Part shown: positions 15,761 through 24,929 of the stretch, one piece after another
Numbering within the stretch: the first letter of the stretch is position 1
Layout: every line of letters starts with the position of its first letter
Notes under the pieces: generated by a model
What the model was told of the DNA's origin: nothing
What the model saw: the letters and a program-made list of their open reading frames with translations, nothing else
Database searches by the model: none
Program-made: the position numbers and the translations under genes
Origin: an uncultured Pelagibacteraceae bacterium
GTDB taxonomy: Bacteria > Pseudomonadota > Alphaproteobacteria > Pelagibacterales > Pelagibacteraceae
Direction of reading: 5' to 3'
DNA length: 41,532 nucleotides
NCBI GenBank assembly: GCA_902597725.1
Contig: CACJYQ010000009.1
Location: 1-41,532, forward strand

Positions 15761-15770
15761 ATTGTACAAT
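15761..15770. promoter_or_regulatory. Palindromic possible bidirectional -10 element between hemC and tsaD
   Basis: The 10-base perfect palindrome ATTGTACAAT lies in the 55-base divergent gap. Each strand therefore reads TACAAT, close to the sigma-70 -10 consensus. On the plus strand it sits 17 bases before the tsaD ATG, on the minus strand 28 bases before the hemC ATG. Upstream -35 matches are weak on both sides, so this is a candidate only; a dyad operator is the alternative. Confidence 0.35.
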
Positions 15771-15787
15771 TATTAAAAACTATTTGT

Positions 15788-16861
15788 ATGAATAAAAAAC
15801 CCTTAATTCTTGGAATAGAAACTAGCTGTGATGAAACTGCAGCGTCTTTAATTTCAGAAAATGAGCAAGGAATACCAATAATTCTCTCTAATATTATTTC
15901 TAGCCAAACAGAAGTTCATAAAGAATTTGGTGGAGTTGTCCCTGAACTTGCTGCCCGATCCCATTTAGAAAAAATTGATTTGATTGTCCAAAAGGCTTTG
16001 GATGAAAGTGGAAAAAAAATAGACGAAATAGATGCAGTTGCTGCAACGGCTGGGCCAGGATTGGTTGTTTGCTTATCGGTCGGTTTAAGTTTTGGTAAAG
16101 CTTTTGCTAATTTAATTAAAAAACCATTTATTGCAATTAATCATTTAGAAGGCCACGCTTTAAGTCCAAGAATTAATTCAGGGTTAAATTATCCGTATTT
16201 ATTTTTATTAATTTCAGGTGGACACTCACAGTTTTTAAATGTTAAAGGGCTTGGAAATTATAAAAGATTAGGCACTACTATAGATGATGCTTTAGGTGAA
16301 GCATTTGATAAAACCGCAAAGTTATTAGGAATAGAATTTCCCGGTGGACCCAAAATTGAAGTTCTTGCTGATAAGGGAGATTCTGAAAAATATAAGTTAC
16401 CAAAGCCAATTATTAATAGAGGGGGTTGTAACTTATCATTTGCAGGCCTAAAGACAGCCGTCTTGAAAATATCAAAAAATATAAAAACAGAACAAGATAA
16501 GTTTGATTTAGCAGCCTCGTTTCAAAAAACAATAATTGAAATCCTGAATAAAAAAACAAAGATTGCCTTTTTAGAATTTGAGAAACAAAATAATCCTAAA
16601 AAAAAAATTTTTGTTGTTGCCGGTGGTGTTGCAGCTAATAAAAAAATTAGATCTATGTTAATTAATCTATGTAAAGAGAAAAATTATGAAAGTATATTTC
16701 CACCAATAGAACTCTGCGGTGATAATGCTGCAATGATAGGGATGGTAGGCTTAGAAAAATTTAAATTAAATCAATTCAATGATTTAAATTATCCAGCAAA
16801 ACCTAGGTGGCCATTAGATGAAAATGCTAATTTCTTAAAAGGAGCAGGTGTAAAATTATAA
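15788..16861 (+). CDS. tsaD: tRNA N6-threonylcarbamoyladenosine synthase subunit TsaD
   Basis: 357 residues from ATG 15788. TsaD transfers the threonylcarbamoyl group onto A37 of ANN-decoding tRNAs, together with TsaB and TsaE. Motifs: LGIETSCDETAASL at the start, GGVVPELAARSHLE with a metal-binding His pair, INHLEGHALSPR, LISGGHSQF, GTTIDDALGEAFDKTA and VVAGGVAANKKIR. A longer frame to 15695 runs into the hemC start region; the ATG at 15788 gives the standard N terminus. The stop shares one base with the EVE-gene ATG. Confidence 0.97.
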   Translation: MNKKPLILGIETSCDETAASLISENEQGIPIILSNIISSQTEVHKEFGGVVPELAARSHLEKIDLIVQKALDESGKKIDEIDAVAATAGPGLVVCLSVGLSFGKAFANLIKKPFIAINHLEGHALSPRINSGLNYPYLFLLISGGHSQFLNVKGLGNYKRLGTTIDDALGEAFDKTAKLLGIEFPGGPKIEVLADKGDSEKYKLPKPIINRGGCNLSFAGLKTAVLKISKNIKTEQDKFDLAASFQKTIIEILNKKTKIAFLEFEKQNNPKKKIFVVAGGVAANKKIRSMLINLCKEKNYESIFPPIELCGDNAAMIGMVGLEKFKLNQFNDLNYPAKPRWPLDENANFLKGAGVKL

Positions 16862-17277
16862 TGCAATACTGGTTACTTAAGTCAGAACCTGATGTTTGGT
16901 CGATTAAAGAACAAAAAAAAGCTGGTGAAAAAGGAGCGCCCTGGGACGGTGTAAGAAACTATCAAGCAGCTAAGAATTTAAAAACTATGAAAAAGGGTGA
17001 TCAGTGTTTTTTTTATCATTCTAATATTGGAAAAGAAATTGTTGGAATAGTAGAAGTTATTAAAGAACATTACATTGATAAAACAGACAAATCGGGAAAA
17101 TTTGTTGCAGTAACTGTTAAATTTTTGAAAAAACTTGATAATCCTGTATCTTTAGAGAAAATAAAAAAAAACAAGGATTTAAGCCATTTATCTTTAATTA
17201 AACAAAGTAGATTATCTGTAATGCCTATTGACTCTAAAAGCTGGAAGATTTTAAATAAAATGAGTAAATATAAATAA
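16861..17277 (+). CDS. EVE-domain protein (THYN1-like)
   Basis: 138 residues covering a single EVE domain, a PUA-like fold thought to bind modified bases. Motifs: [13 protein letters not shown] (3-15), [17 protein letters not shown] (25-41), [10 protein letters not shown] (46-55) and [16 protein letters not shown] near the C terminus. It starts on the last base of the tsaD stop, and acs begins 2 bases after it. The position beside tsaD could hint at tRNA biology, but this is inference; in other bacteria EVE genes have many neighbours. Confidence 0.9.
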   Translation: MQYWLLKSEPDVWSIKEQKKAGEKGAPWDGVRNYQAAKNLKTMKKGDQCFFYHSNIGKEIVGIVEVIKEHYIDKTDKSGKFVAVTVKFLKKLDNPVSLEKIKKNKDLSHLSLIKQSRLSVMPIDSKSWKILNKMSKYK

Positions 17278-17279
17278 AA

Positions 17280-19367
17280 ATGCCAAAAAAAAAGAAATCA
17301 AAAAAGAAAAAAACCAAAAAGAGAAAGAAAAAAAAATCTTCAAAAAAAAGAAGAAAAATAAAAAGAACCACAAAAACTAAAAAAACATCTATTAAAAGAT
17401 CTGCAAAAAAAATTGTCGATAAAACATCGTCTAACGATCAAATTATTAAAACTAAACCTGAATGGGTGAAAAGAAGCCTAGCAAATAAATCTCAATATCA
17501 AAAAAAATATTCTGAATCTATTAAAAATAATAATGCCTTTTGGAAAAAAGAGGGAAAAAGAATTAATTGGATTAAACCTTATAAAAAAATAAAAGACGTC
17601 AAATATAGTAAAGACGAAGTTAAAATTAAGTGGTTTGAAGATGGTACACTCAATGCATCTGCCAATTGCATCGACCGTCATTTGAAGGACAAGAAAGATA
17701 AAACTGCAATAATTTGGGTTGGAGACGACCCTAAAGATAATCAAAAAATTACTTATAAACAATTACATCAAAAAGTTTCAAAAGCAGCAAACGGTCTAAA
17801 AAAACTTGGAATTCAAAAGGGAGATAGGGTAACTATTTATCTGACAATGATCCCTGAGCTCGCAATTTTAATGTTGGCTTGTGCTAGAATAGGTGCAATA
17901 CACTCGATTATTTTTGGAGGTTTTTCCGCAGATTCAATTTCAGGAAGAGTGAATGATTGTAAATCAGAATATATAATTACTGCCGATGAGGGTGTAAGGG
18001 GAGGCAAGACTATTCCTTTAAAAGCTACGACTGATGAAGCTTTATCTAATTGCCCAAATGTAAAAAAATGCATTGTAGTTAAAAGAACTGGCAATTATGT
18101 TTACTGGGATCAGGATAGAGATGTTTGGTATCATGACTTGATTAAAGATGTCCCAAATCATTGTGAACCTGAAGAAATGAATGCTGAAGATCCTTTGTTT
18201 ATTCTTTACACATCTGGCTCAACTGGAAAACCTAAAGGGGTTCTTCATACTACTGGGGGTTACATGGTTTATGCATCTATGACCCATCAGTATATTTTTA
18301 ATTATAAACCAAATGATATTTATTGGTGTACAGCAGATATAGGATGGGTAACTGGTCATAGCTATATAATCTATGGACCGTTAGCTAATGGTGCAACTAC
18401 TATTATGTTTGAGGGTGTTCCAAATTATCCAGACAGCTCGAGATGGTGGCAGATAGTAGACAAATATAAAGTTAATACGTTTTATACAGCACCAACAGCT
18501 ATAAGAGCTTTGATGAGAGAAGGTGATGGTCCGGTTAATAAAACCTCAAGAAAATCCCTAAAACTATTAGGAACTGTTGGAGAGCCCATAAATCCAGAAG
18601 CATGGATGTGGTATTATAAAACTGTTGGGAATTCAAAATGTCCAATAGTTGATACATGGTGGCAAACGGAGACTGGAGGAATTTTAATAGCGCCACAAAC
18701 TGGAGCAATTCCACTTAAACCTGGTTCAGCAACAAAACCTTTTTATGGAATTAAACCAGTGTTAGTGAATAAAGATGGCAAAGAAATAAAAGGTGAAGGT
18801 GAAGGTAGACTTTGTATAGCTCAATCTTGGCCTGGTCAAATGAGAACAGTATATGGCGATCATCAAAGATTTATTGATACATATTTTTCTCAATTTGATG
18901 GAAAATATTTCACTGGAGATGGATGTAAAAGAGATAAAGATGGTTACTATTGGATAACTGGTAGAGTTGATGATGTAATTATTGTTTCTGGTCATAACCT
19001 TGGTACCGCTGAAATAGAAAGCGCATTTGTTGCGCATCCAAAAGTAGCCGAAGCTGCAGTAGTTGGATATCCTCATGATATCAAAGGAAATGGGTTGTAC
19101 TGTTATGTTACTTTAAACGCTGGCGAGACCGAAACGGGCGATTTGGATAGAGAACTAAAGCTTTGGGTAAGAAAACAAATAGGGCCTTTGGCAACACCAG
19201 ATCTAATTCATTTTACCCCAGGGCTTCCAAAAACAAGATCTGGAAAAATTATGAGAAGAATTTTAAGAAAAATTGCAGCAAACGAGCATGGACAACTAGG
19301 TGACACAACTACCCTTGCTGATCCAGGTGTAGTCGATAGTTTAGTTGAAAATAGAAAAAATATCTAA
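17280..19367 (+). CDS. acs: Acetyl-CoA synthetase with a Lys-rich N-terminal extension
   Basis: 695 residues, against about 650 for typical Acs. It activates acetate to acetyl-CoA through acetyl-AMP. Motifs: [19 protein letters not shown] (phosphate loop), [36 protein letters not shown], and [11 protein letters not shown], whose Lys is the regulatory acetylation site in this family. Residues from about 62 ([20 protein letters not shown]) match the family start. The first 60 are extra, with about 29 Lys/Arg in the first 45. ATG 17280 lies 2 bases after the EVE stop; a GTG at 17466 would remove the tail. No other ATG lies near the family start. It ends convergently, sharing CTAA. Confidence 0.95.
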   Translation: MPKKKKSKKKKTKKRKKKKSSKKRRKIKRTTKTKKTSIKRSAKKIVDKTSSNDQIIKTKPEWVKRSLANKSQYQKKYSESIKNNNAFWKKEGKRINWIKPYKKIKDVKYSKDEVKIKWFEDGTLNASANCIDRHLKDKKDKTAIIWVGDDPKDNQKITYKQLHQKVSKAANGLKKLGIQKGDRVTIYLTMIPELAILMLACARIGAIHSIIFGGFSADSISGRVNDCKSEYIITADEGVRGGKTIPLKATTDEALSNCPNVKKCIVVKRTGNYVYWDQDRDVWYHDLIKDVPNHCEPEEMNAEDPLFILYTSGSTGKPKGVLHTTGGYMVYASMTHQYIFNYKPNDIYWCTADIGWVTGHSYIIYGPLANGATTIMFEGVPNYPDSSRWWQIVDKYKVNTFYTAPTAIRALMREGDGPVNKTSRKSLKLLGTVGEPINPEAWMWYYKTVGNSKCPIVDTWWQTETGGILIAPQTGAIPLKPGSATKPFYGIKPVLVNKDGKEIKGEGEGRLCIAQSWPGQMRTVYGDHQRFIDTYFSQFDGKYFTGDGCKRDKDGYYWITGRVDDVIIVSGHNLGTAEIESAFVAHPKVAEAAVVGYPHDIKGNGLYCYVTLNAGETETGDLDRELKLWVRKQIGPLATPDLIHFTPGLPKTRSGKIMRRILRKIAANEHGQLGDTTTLADPGVVDSLVENRKNI

Positions 19368-19987
19368 AATTTTATTCTTTCATTAAACTCTTTTTTTACA
19401 ACATCCCATTTTAAAATGACAGAGTTTAGAACTATTTTGCGATCTAAAGTTTTTAAATCTTCTGCAATTGGTGCCCACTTATATAAAGATAAAGCGCTAG
19501 GATTGAATGGTAAATCATTATGATGATCATCCCAATTAATATTTTGTATTCTTTCATCAAAATTTTTTTTTGCATTTTCTATAATATCAATTGGCATTTT
19601 ATTTGAAGTTTCATCATCTAAAATTTTTAAAAAAATTTCTTTTGCTTTCTCTGTGTCTTGGTAATTAAAATTCGCTTTCAATTTTGAAAATGTAAACAAA
19701 GTAAGATCTTGAAGGGCAACCGCATAAATATTCCACTTAGCCAAGTTCACTGAATCCATAAAAGTATCATTCTCAAAATGAAGAACATACCTAGTTCCCA
19801 TCCTCGTTTTAAGATAACCATAAAGAGTAACCTGACTCACCCAAGCAGATTTTGTTTGAATAAAAGTTTCAAGTTCATCCAAATTGCTAATTTTCCCCTT
19901 TGGAATAAAAGCTTTGAACATGGCAAAAAGATAAGTCTTAAAATCATGCCAAGTTAAGTCTCTCCACGTTAATTTGTATTTCCCCAT
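19364..19987 (-). CDS. Conserved alphaproteobacterial protein of unknown function
   Basis: 207 residues from ATG 19987; a GTG at 20008 would add 7. The ATG is preferred because an ATAGGGC-like ribosome binding site precedes it by a suitable distance. There is no signal peptide or clear membrane helix. Patterns such as [29 protein letters not shown] and [16 protein letters not shown] resemble a family I remember from other alphaproteobacteria, but I can attach no function. It lies between acs (convergent) and the DUF4212/symporter pair (divergent), which suggests a link with acetate or other carboxylate use. That link is inference. Confidence 0.65.
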   Translation of the reverse strand: MGKYKLTWRDLTWHDFKTYLFAMFKAFIPKGKISNLDELETFIQTKSAWVSQVTLYGYLKTRMGTRYVLHFENDTFMDSVNLAKWNIYAVALQDLTLFTFSKLKANFNYQDTEKAKEIFLKILDDETSNKMPIDIIENAKKNFDERIQNINWDDHHNDLPFNPSALSLYKWAPIAEDLKTLDRKIVLNSVILKWDVVKKEFNERIKF

Positions 19988-20006
19988 AAAAAGCCCTATT
20001 TTTGAC

Positions 20007-20016
20007 ACTTATAACT
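20007..20016. repeat. Near-palindrome ACTTATAACT, first of two copies
   Basis: ACTTATAACT differs by one base from the perfect palindrome at 20085-20094. It overlaps the possible GTG start of the minus-strand gene. TTATAACTA is repeated exactly at 20009-20017 and 20087-20095, each followed by an A-rich stretch. The pair, 78 bases apart, brackets the divergent gap and may form an operator or paired promoter elements. Confidence 0.4.
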
Positions 20017-20084
20017 AGAAAAGGCCAGTAAATTTACCAATTTTAACACTTTAAATCTATTTCATAATGGTTATGGTTTTCGCC

Positions 20085-20094
20085 AGTTATAACT
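20085..20094. promoter_or_regulatory. Perfect palindrome AGTTATAACT upstream of the symporter genes
   Basis: A 10-base perfect palindrome 18 bases before the DUF4212 ATG, directly ahead of the AGAGAGG ribosome binding site (20101-20107). It contains TATAAC, which could be a -10 element, though no -35 was found at 16-18 bases. The second, imperfect copy is at 20007-20016. An operator for a regulator of the symporter, or part of its promoter, is the most likely meaning. Confidence 0.4.
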
Positions 20095-20112
20095 AAAAAG
20101 AGAGAGGTATAA

Positions 20113-20373
20113 ATGTCAAAACAAGAACAACACTGGGAAAAATCCAAGGGTTTGCTAATGATGACGTTAGCAATTTGGTTTGTTTTCTCAATTGGCATCT
20201 TCCTATTCGGGGCTGAAATGAACGAAGTTACGGGACCATTTGGTTATCCGTTAACTTATTGGTTCACATGTCAAGGTTCTCTTGGAATTTTCGTACTACT
20301 AATTTTCTGGTTTGCGAATAGACAAGAAAAAATTGATGAAGAGTTCGGCTTTAGTGAAAGAGGAGATGACTAA
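20113..20373 (+). CDS. DUF4212 small subunit of a sodium:solute symporter
   Basis: 86 residues with two membrane helices (about 14-33 and 45-66) and acidic, soluble ends. EVTGPFGYPLTYWFTCQGS between the helices is the DUF4212 (TIGR03647) pattern. Such proteins are always encoded beside a large SSS-family permease and are thought to be its small subunit. AGAGAGG lies 5 bases before the ATG, a strong ribosome binding site by the standards of this window. The stop TAA shares its last base with the ATG of the large subunit. Confidence 0.92.
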   Translation: MSKQEQHWEKSKGLLMMTLAIWFVFSIGIFLFGAEMNEVTGPFGYPLTYWFTCQGSLGIFVLLIFWFANRQEKIDEEFGFSERGDD

Positions 20374-22187
20374 TGATTAAAGGTAATTTTATAGACAATT
20401 TACCTAAGGTTTATGGAATCTATACAGGTGGTTTTTTAGCTTTCATAATCATTATGTCAATTGCCGAGCAGATGGGTATGACAGCGAAAACAATTGGTAT
20501 TTGTTTCGTTGCCTTCACGGTAGCCATCTATGCTATAATAGGTTATCTATCACGTACAGCTCAAGCTGATGCGTATTACGTAGCTGGAAGACAAGTACCA
20601 ACCGTGTTCAACGGAATGGCGACAGCAGCAGACTGGATGTCTGGTGCATCATTCGTTGCAATGGCAGGTGGTATTTACTTTAAGGGTTACGGTTATATGG
20701 CACTACTTGTAGGTTGGACTGGTGGATATGTATTAGTTGCATCACTTTTAGCACCTTACCTAAGAAAATTTGGCTGTTACACAGTTCCAGATTTTATTGG
20801 TACAAGATACGGTGGTAATTTAAGTAGATTTATGGCGGTAGTAGTTTTAACTGTTGCTTCATTTACTTACGTGACTGCACAAATTAACGCCACAGGTACA
20901 ATTGCATCTGTTGCACTTGATATTCCATTCCAATACGCTGTATACGTTGGACTTATAAGTATCTTACTTTGTTCAATGCTTGGTGGTATGAGAGGGGTAA
21001 CTTGGACACAGGTAGCTCAATATATCGTACTAATCATAGCTTACTTATTACCAGTATTCTGGATCAGTAACAAAATGGGTGCGGGTTTCTTCCCTCACTT
21101 CATGTTAGCTGACGAAGTTTCTAGAATAGCTGAATTAGAGGCTCAGTTTGGTTTTGTTAAAAACTCTGCTGAAAATCTAAAAGAAGTACCAAAAGGTTTG
21201 GCTGGAATAACTAAAGCTCACTCAGCGGTGAACGCAACACCTTGGGCATTTATTTCATTAGCGTTAGCGATGATGATGGGAACAGCTTCATTGCCTCACG
21301 TTATGATGAGATATTTTACTACTCCAAGTGTAAAAGCAGCTAGAAAATCAGTAGGTTGGTCATTATTCTTTATCTTCCTACTTTATTCTTCTGCTCCAAT
21401 GTTGGCGACACTATCTAAGTTGTCATTGATTGATCCGTCACTACCAACAGGTATTATCGGTAAATCAATAGCTGAAGTTCAATCGATAGATTGGTATCAA
21501 AACTGGAACCAAGCAAACTTAATGTTTGTAAGCGACTTTAACGGAAATGGAACTCTTGAATTAAACGAGTTTTTCATGGGTGGTAAAGCCGTTGTGTTAG
21601 CGACTCCAGAAATAGCTGGATTACCATATGTAATCTCAGGTCTGGTTGCTGCTGGAGGTATGGCCGCTGCCATGTCAACAGCCGATGGTTTGATTTTAGC
21701 AATTGCAAACGCAATCTCACACGATGTTTACTATAAGATCATCGATCCAAAAGCTGAGACTGCGAAGAGACTAGTTGTTGCAAGGGTATTACTTGTAGTA
21801 ATTGGTTTTGCAGGAGCAACAATCGCAGCTCTTGAGATCCAGGGTATCTTAGGTTCAGTAATCTGGGCTTTTGACTTTGCGATGTCAGGACTATTCTTCC
21901 CACTAGTACTTGGTGTATGGTGGAAGAGAGCTAACAAAGAAGGTGCTATTGCTGGTATGTTCTTAGGACTAGTTTCTGGTGCTGCTTACCTAATTTGGGT
22001 AAGAACAGGCGGAAGTGGATTCTTAGGAATTACTCAGTTAACGTTTGGTATCTTTGGTTCAGCTGTCAGCTTAGTAGCTATGGTTGTAGTGAGTTTAATG
22101 ACTCAAGCACCAAACGCTGCAACGCAGAAAATGGTTGATGAGGTTCGTGTACCAGCTGGTAAATCGATCCTTGGCAAACAACACTAA
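20373..22187 (+). CDS. Sodium:solute symporter large subunit (VC_2705/ActP-like, SSS family)
   Basis: 604 residues with about 13 hydrophobic segments. Motifs of the SSS family: DAYYVAGRQVP, NGMATAADWMSGASFVAMAGG, GWTGGYVLVASLLAPYLRKFG, and TASLPHVMMRYFTTPSVKAARKS. It is longer than E. coli ActP (549). An insertion near 376-405 contains an EF-hand-like loop, DFNGNGTLELNEF (388-400). Acs 1 kb away suggests a short carboxylate such as acetate as substrate, but that is inference. AGGAG at 20361-20365 gives a good ribosome binding site. The gene has visibly higher G+C and more C-ending codons than its neighbours, which usually means high expression. A terminator follows at 22200. Confidence 0.93.
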   Translation: MIKGNFIDNLPKVYGIYTGGFLAFIIIMSIAEQMGMTAKTIGICFVAFTVAIYAIIGYLSRTAQADAYYVAGRQVPTVFNGMATAADWMSGASFVAMAGGIYFKGYGYMALLVGWTGGYVLVASLLAPYLRKFGCYTVPDFIGTRYGGNLSRFMAVVVLTVASFTYVTAQINATGTIASVALDIPFQYAVYVGLISILLCSMLGGMRGVTWTQVAQYIVLIIAYLLPVFWISNKMGAGFFPHFMLADEVSRIAELEAQFGFVKNSAENLKEVPKGLAGITKAHSAVNATPWAFISLALAMMMGTASLPHVMMRYFTTPSVKAARKSVGWSLFFIFLLYSSAPMLATLSKLSLIDPSLPTGIIGKSIAEVQSIDWYQNWNQANLMFVSDFNGNGTLELNEFFMGGKAVVLATPEIAGLPYVISGLVAAGGMAAAMSTADGLILAIANAISHDVYYKIIDPKAETAKRLVVARVLLVVIGFAGATIAALEIQGILGSVIWAFDFAMSGLFFPLVLGVWWKRANKEGAIAGMFLGLVSGAAYLIWVRTGGSGFLGITQLTFGIFGSAVSLVAMVVVSLMTQAPNAATQKMVDEVRVPAGKSILGKQH

Positions 22188-22199
22188 ATAAATCTTTTT

Positions 22200-22225
22200 A
22201 AGGGGCGATTAATTTCGCCCCTTTT
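22200..22225 (+). terminator. Rho-independent terminator after the symporter
   Basis: A 9-base perfect stem, AAGGGGCGA (22200-22208) with TCGCCCCTT (22215-22223), closes a 6-base loop (TTAATT) and runs into TTTT. It lies 12 bases after the symporter stop and is the only strong GC-rich hairpin noticed in the window. It separates the symporter genes from the YggT-like gene at 22258. Confidence 0.93.
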
Positions 22226-22257
22226 AATTTCGATCTTTTTCCAATATAAATTTCTCA

Positions 22258-22602
22258 ATGTCGGCTAACTTTCATCCTTTAGTATATATAATTGACTATA
22301 TTCTTGGGGTAATCATGTGGACTTTGATTGGAAGAGTTGCAATGAATATTTTTCAAAGAGAGGACTCTCAATTTTTTTTCATGAGAGTCTTTGTCAAATT
22401 TACTAATCCTTTAATCAACTTATTTAAACCAATTACTCCGTCTTTTATCATACAACCGATTGTACCTCTTTATGTTGCTTGGTTTTTTTTCATGATAAGG
22501 TTTTACTTTATGCCTTGGATACTGGGGTACTCAGTAATGGGTATGTTGTCATTTCCATTAGAAAGTGAGATTTCAAGACAAATTTATCAATTTTTTAATT
22601 AA
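22258..22602 (+). CDS. YggT-like small membrane protein
   Basis: 114 residues with two hydrophobic regions (about 9-29 and 66-95). KFTNPLINLFKPITPSFI at about 47-64 resembles the YggT signature, in which a helix ends in T-x-P followed by a short basic stretch and a second proline pair. The family call is tentative because the match is partial, and the true yggT is already at 12740. It sits just after the terminator at 22200, so it needs its own promoter; none was clear. The next gene, rpe, starts 40 bases downstream. Confidence 0.65.
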   Translation: MSANFHPLVYIIDYILGVIMWTLIGRVAMNIFQREDSQFFFMRVFVKFTNPLINLFKPITPSFIIQPIVPLYVAWFFFMIRFYFMPWILGYSVMGMLSFPLESEISRQIYQFFN

Positions 22603-22642
22603 ATTAGATTTTAAAATTTGGTACTAGTTGATTTAACAATTT

Positions 22643-23302
22643 ATGAAAAAAATACAAATTTCCCCCTCAATATTATCTGCTGACTTTAGTCAATTAGGAA
22701 ATGAGATTAAGAGACTCGAGGATGCAGGTGCAGATATGATACATGTTGATGTAATGGATGGTCATTTCGTTCCTAATTTAACTATAGGACCTCCAGTCAT
22801 TAAGACTCTTAGAAAGTATTCAGATTTAACCTTTGATGTGCATTTGATGATTTCACCTGTTCATAAATATATAAAAGATTTTGCAGATGCGGGAGCTGAT
22901 ATAATTACTATACACCCTGAAGCAACTGATAATTTAGCAGAATCAATTAAACATATTAAAAGTTTTAAAAAAAAGGTTGGTATTTCTCTAAATCCAAATA
23001 CAGAGATTAACATAATTGAAAATGAGTTAAAAAATGTTGATTTAATTCTAGTCATGAGTGTTTATCCAGGTTTTGGAGGGCAAAAATTTATTCCTGACGT
23101 TATTAAAAAAATTGAATTATTAAAAAAACTTAAAGATGATCAAAATTATGAGTATGACATTGAAGTAGATGGCGGAATAAATTTTTCAAATTCAAAAGAT
23201 GTAATAAACGCAGGTGCAAATATTCTTGTATCAGGAACTACAATATTTAAAGAAAACAACGGAAACATAAAAAAAAATATAGAAACACTTAAAGAAGTGT
23301 AG
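22643..23302 (+). CDS. rpe: Ribulose-phosphate 3-epimerase
   Basis: 219 residues, the normal length. It interconverts ribulose 5-phosphate and xylulose 5-phosphate. Conserved stretches: ISPSILSADFSQLGNEI (6-22), DMIHVDVMDGHFVPNLTIGP with the metal-binding D and H, FDVHLMI, VMSVYPGFGGQKF and EVDGGINFSN. Its stop is one base from the ATG of the heparinase-like gene. Assignment is secure. Confidence 0.97.
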   Translation: MKKIQISPSILSADFSQLGNEIKRLEDAGADMIHVDVMDGHFVPNLTIGPPVIKTLRKYSDLTFDVHLMISPVHKYIKDFADAGADIITIHPEATDNLAESIKHIKSFKKKVGISLNPNTEINIIENELKNVDLILVMSVYPGFGGQKFIPDVIKKIELLKKLKDDQNYEYDIEVDGGINFSNSKDVINAGANILVSGTTIFKENNGNIKKNIETLKEV

Positions 23303-23303
23303 A

Positions 23304-24929
23304 ATGCTGTTAGATGGATTTTTTGAAACTTTTAATGAGTTTGCAGAAATAATAAAAAAAAAATTCAGAGGTATTTATCAAAATTCAAGTTTATACGAAA
23401 AAAAGATTTCTAAAACTTTTGATAATGAGTTCATATACAAACCAAGTCCCCACTTACTTTCATCAATAATCAAATATCAAAATAAGAAATATAAAATTGA
23501 AGATTTTGAACTAGAGACAGTTTGGAATAACCAAATTAAACCTAAAGATTTTGAAAAATTAAATAACTTTTTTTGGTTTTTTAGTCTTGATTTAAAATCT
23601 TCCAAAAAATCAGTTCAAGAAGTTATCTCAAATTGGATTAATAAAAACAATAAATTTAAAAAAGAGAGTTGGGAATTTAATATTACTGCAAAAAGAATAA
23701 TTTCATGGTTATCTAACCATCAACTTTCTTATAATGAAAGTGATAAAGAATATAGGTCTATGTTTGATCACATGATTCAAAAACAAACAAATCATTTATT
23801 ATACGAAATAAAAAACTCTAAAAATTTAGAAAACAAAATAATTGGTTGCTCTGCAATAATTTTGACTGGATTATGTTACAAAATTGAGAAAAATTATTTA
23901 AATATTGGTTTAAACTTACTAAAAAAAATTACTAATTCCTCAATAGATAACCAAGGTTTTACAAACTCACGAAACATAAACCAGCTAATATTTTTTTTAA
24001 AATATTTTATAATTATAAGAGAATGGTTTAAAGAGTCCCAAGCTGTGGTTCCAGAACACATAGAGGAAAATATTTATTATCTTGGACAAAATTATTCTTA
24101 CATAAGACAAAATATAAACACAGACCTTTTGTTTAATGGAAATAATAAGTCTAATACGCAAGATTTCGATCATTACTTAAGAAGACTTGGTTATAAATTT
24201 AAAAATGAAAATAGAGACTGTGGTGGTTACATAATTTTAAAGAATAAAAAAATTTGCATAGCAATGGATGCAGGATCTTCGCCAAATCCTAAATATACTC
24301 AGGATTACCAGTCGGGCGCTCTTTCATTTGAAATAATTTCAAATGGAAAGAAACTTATAACCAATTGTGGATATTATAAAAAAAATAATCAAAATCTTAA
24401 TGAAATATCAAAATCTTCAGCTGCACATAGCACTTTAATAATTGATGATAATTCCTCGTGTAAATTTACAAAAATGAAAGATAAGTTAATTTTAAAAACA
24501 GGTTTAAAAATTACTCAAAAAAATTCTGTGTGTGAGAAAAATTATTGGAAAATTAATGCTGCTCATGATGGATATTTTAAAAAATTTAAATCGATTCATG
24601 AGAGAAATATTGAATTTTTTCCTGAGCAAATGAAATTTGTTGGAAATGATAAGATTATAAGAAAAAAAAATAATCATAATTTCAAGTTTGATATTCGATT
24701 TCATTTAGAACCAAATATTAAATTAATGAAAACTCAAGATAATAAATCTATTTTAATAGAATTAGAGGATGAAGGTTGGAAATTTACTTGTGATAATTAC
24801 GAAATTAATATTGATAATGGATTATACTTCGGTGATAAAAATTCATATATTGAGAACCAAAATATTTTTGTATCTGGGATATTAAATAATAATGAAGAGA
24901 ACATTAAATGGGAAATTAAAAAGATATAA
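23304..24929 (+). CDS. Heparinase II/III-family protein
   Basis: 541 residues. The N-terminal half is helical, as in the alpha-toroid of polysaccharide lyases (WINKNNKFKKESWEFNITAKR, HLLYEIKNSKNLENKIIGCSA). The C-terminal half carries the heparinase II/III-like domain: DCGGYIILKNKKICIAMDAGS, YQSGALSFEIISNGKKLITNCGYY and SAAHSTLIIDDN. Such genes lie next to purH in many alphaproteobacteria, which supports the call. The substrate is unknown; a role with cell-surface polysaccharide is plausible. No signal peptide is visible. The stop shares one base with the purH ATG. Confidence 0.88.
   Translation: MLLDGFFETFNEFAEIIKKKFRGIYQNSSLYEKKISKTFDNEFIYKPSPHLLSSIIKYQNKKYKIEDFELETVWNNQIKPKDFEKLNNFFWFFSLDLKSSKKSVQEVISNWINKNNKFKKESWEFNITAKRIISWLSNHQLSYNESDKEYRSMFDHMIQKQTNHLLYEIKNSKNLENKIIGCSAIILTGLCYKIEKNYLNIGLNLLKKITNSSIDNQGFTNSRNINQLIFFLKYFIIIREWFKESQAVVPEHIEENIYYLGQNYSYIRQNINTDLLFNGNNKSNTQDFDHYLRRLGYKFKNENRDCGGYIILKNKKICIAMDAGSSPNPKYTQDYQSGALSFEIISNGKKLITNCGYYKKNNQNLNEISKSSAAHSTLIIDDNSSCKFTKMKDKLILKTGLKITQKNSVCEKNYWKINAAHDGYFKKFKSIHERNIEFFPEQMKFVGNDKIIRKKNNHNFKFDIRFHLEPNIKLMKTQDNKSILIELEDEGWKFTCDNYEINIDNGLYFGDKNSYIENQNIFVSGILNNNEENIKWEIKKI

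Noticed and set aside
18762-19076. 104-residue open frame antisense to acs
   Set aside because: It is opposite highly conserved Acs motifs and shows no family pattern or start signal.
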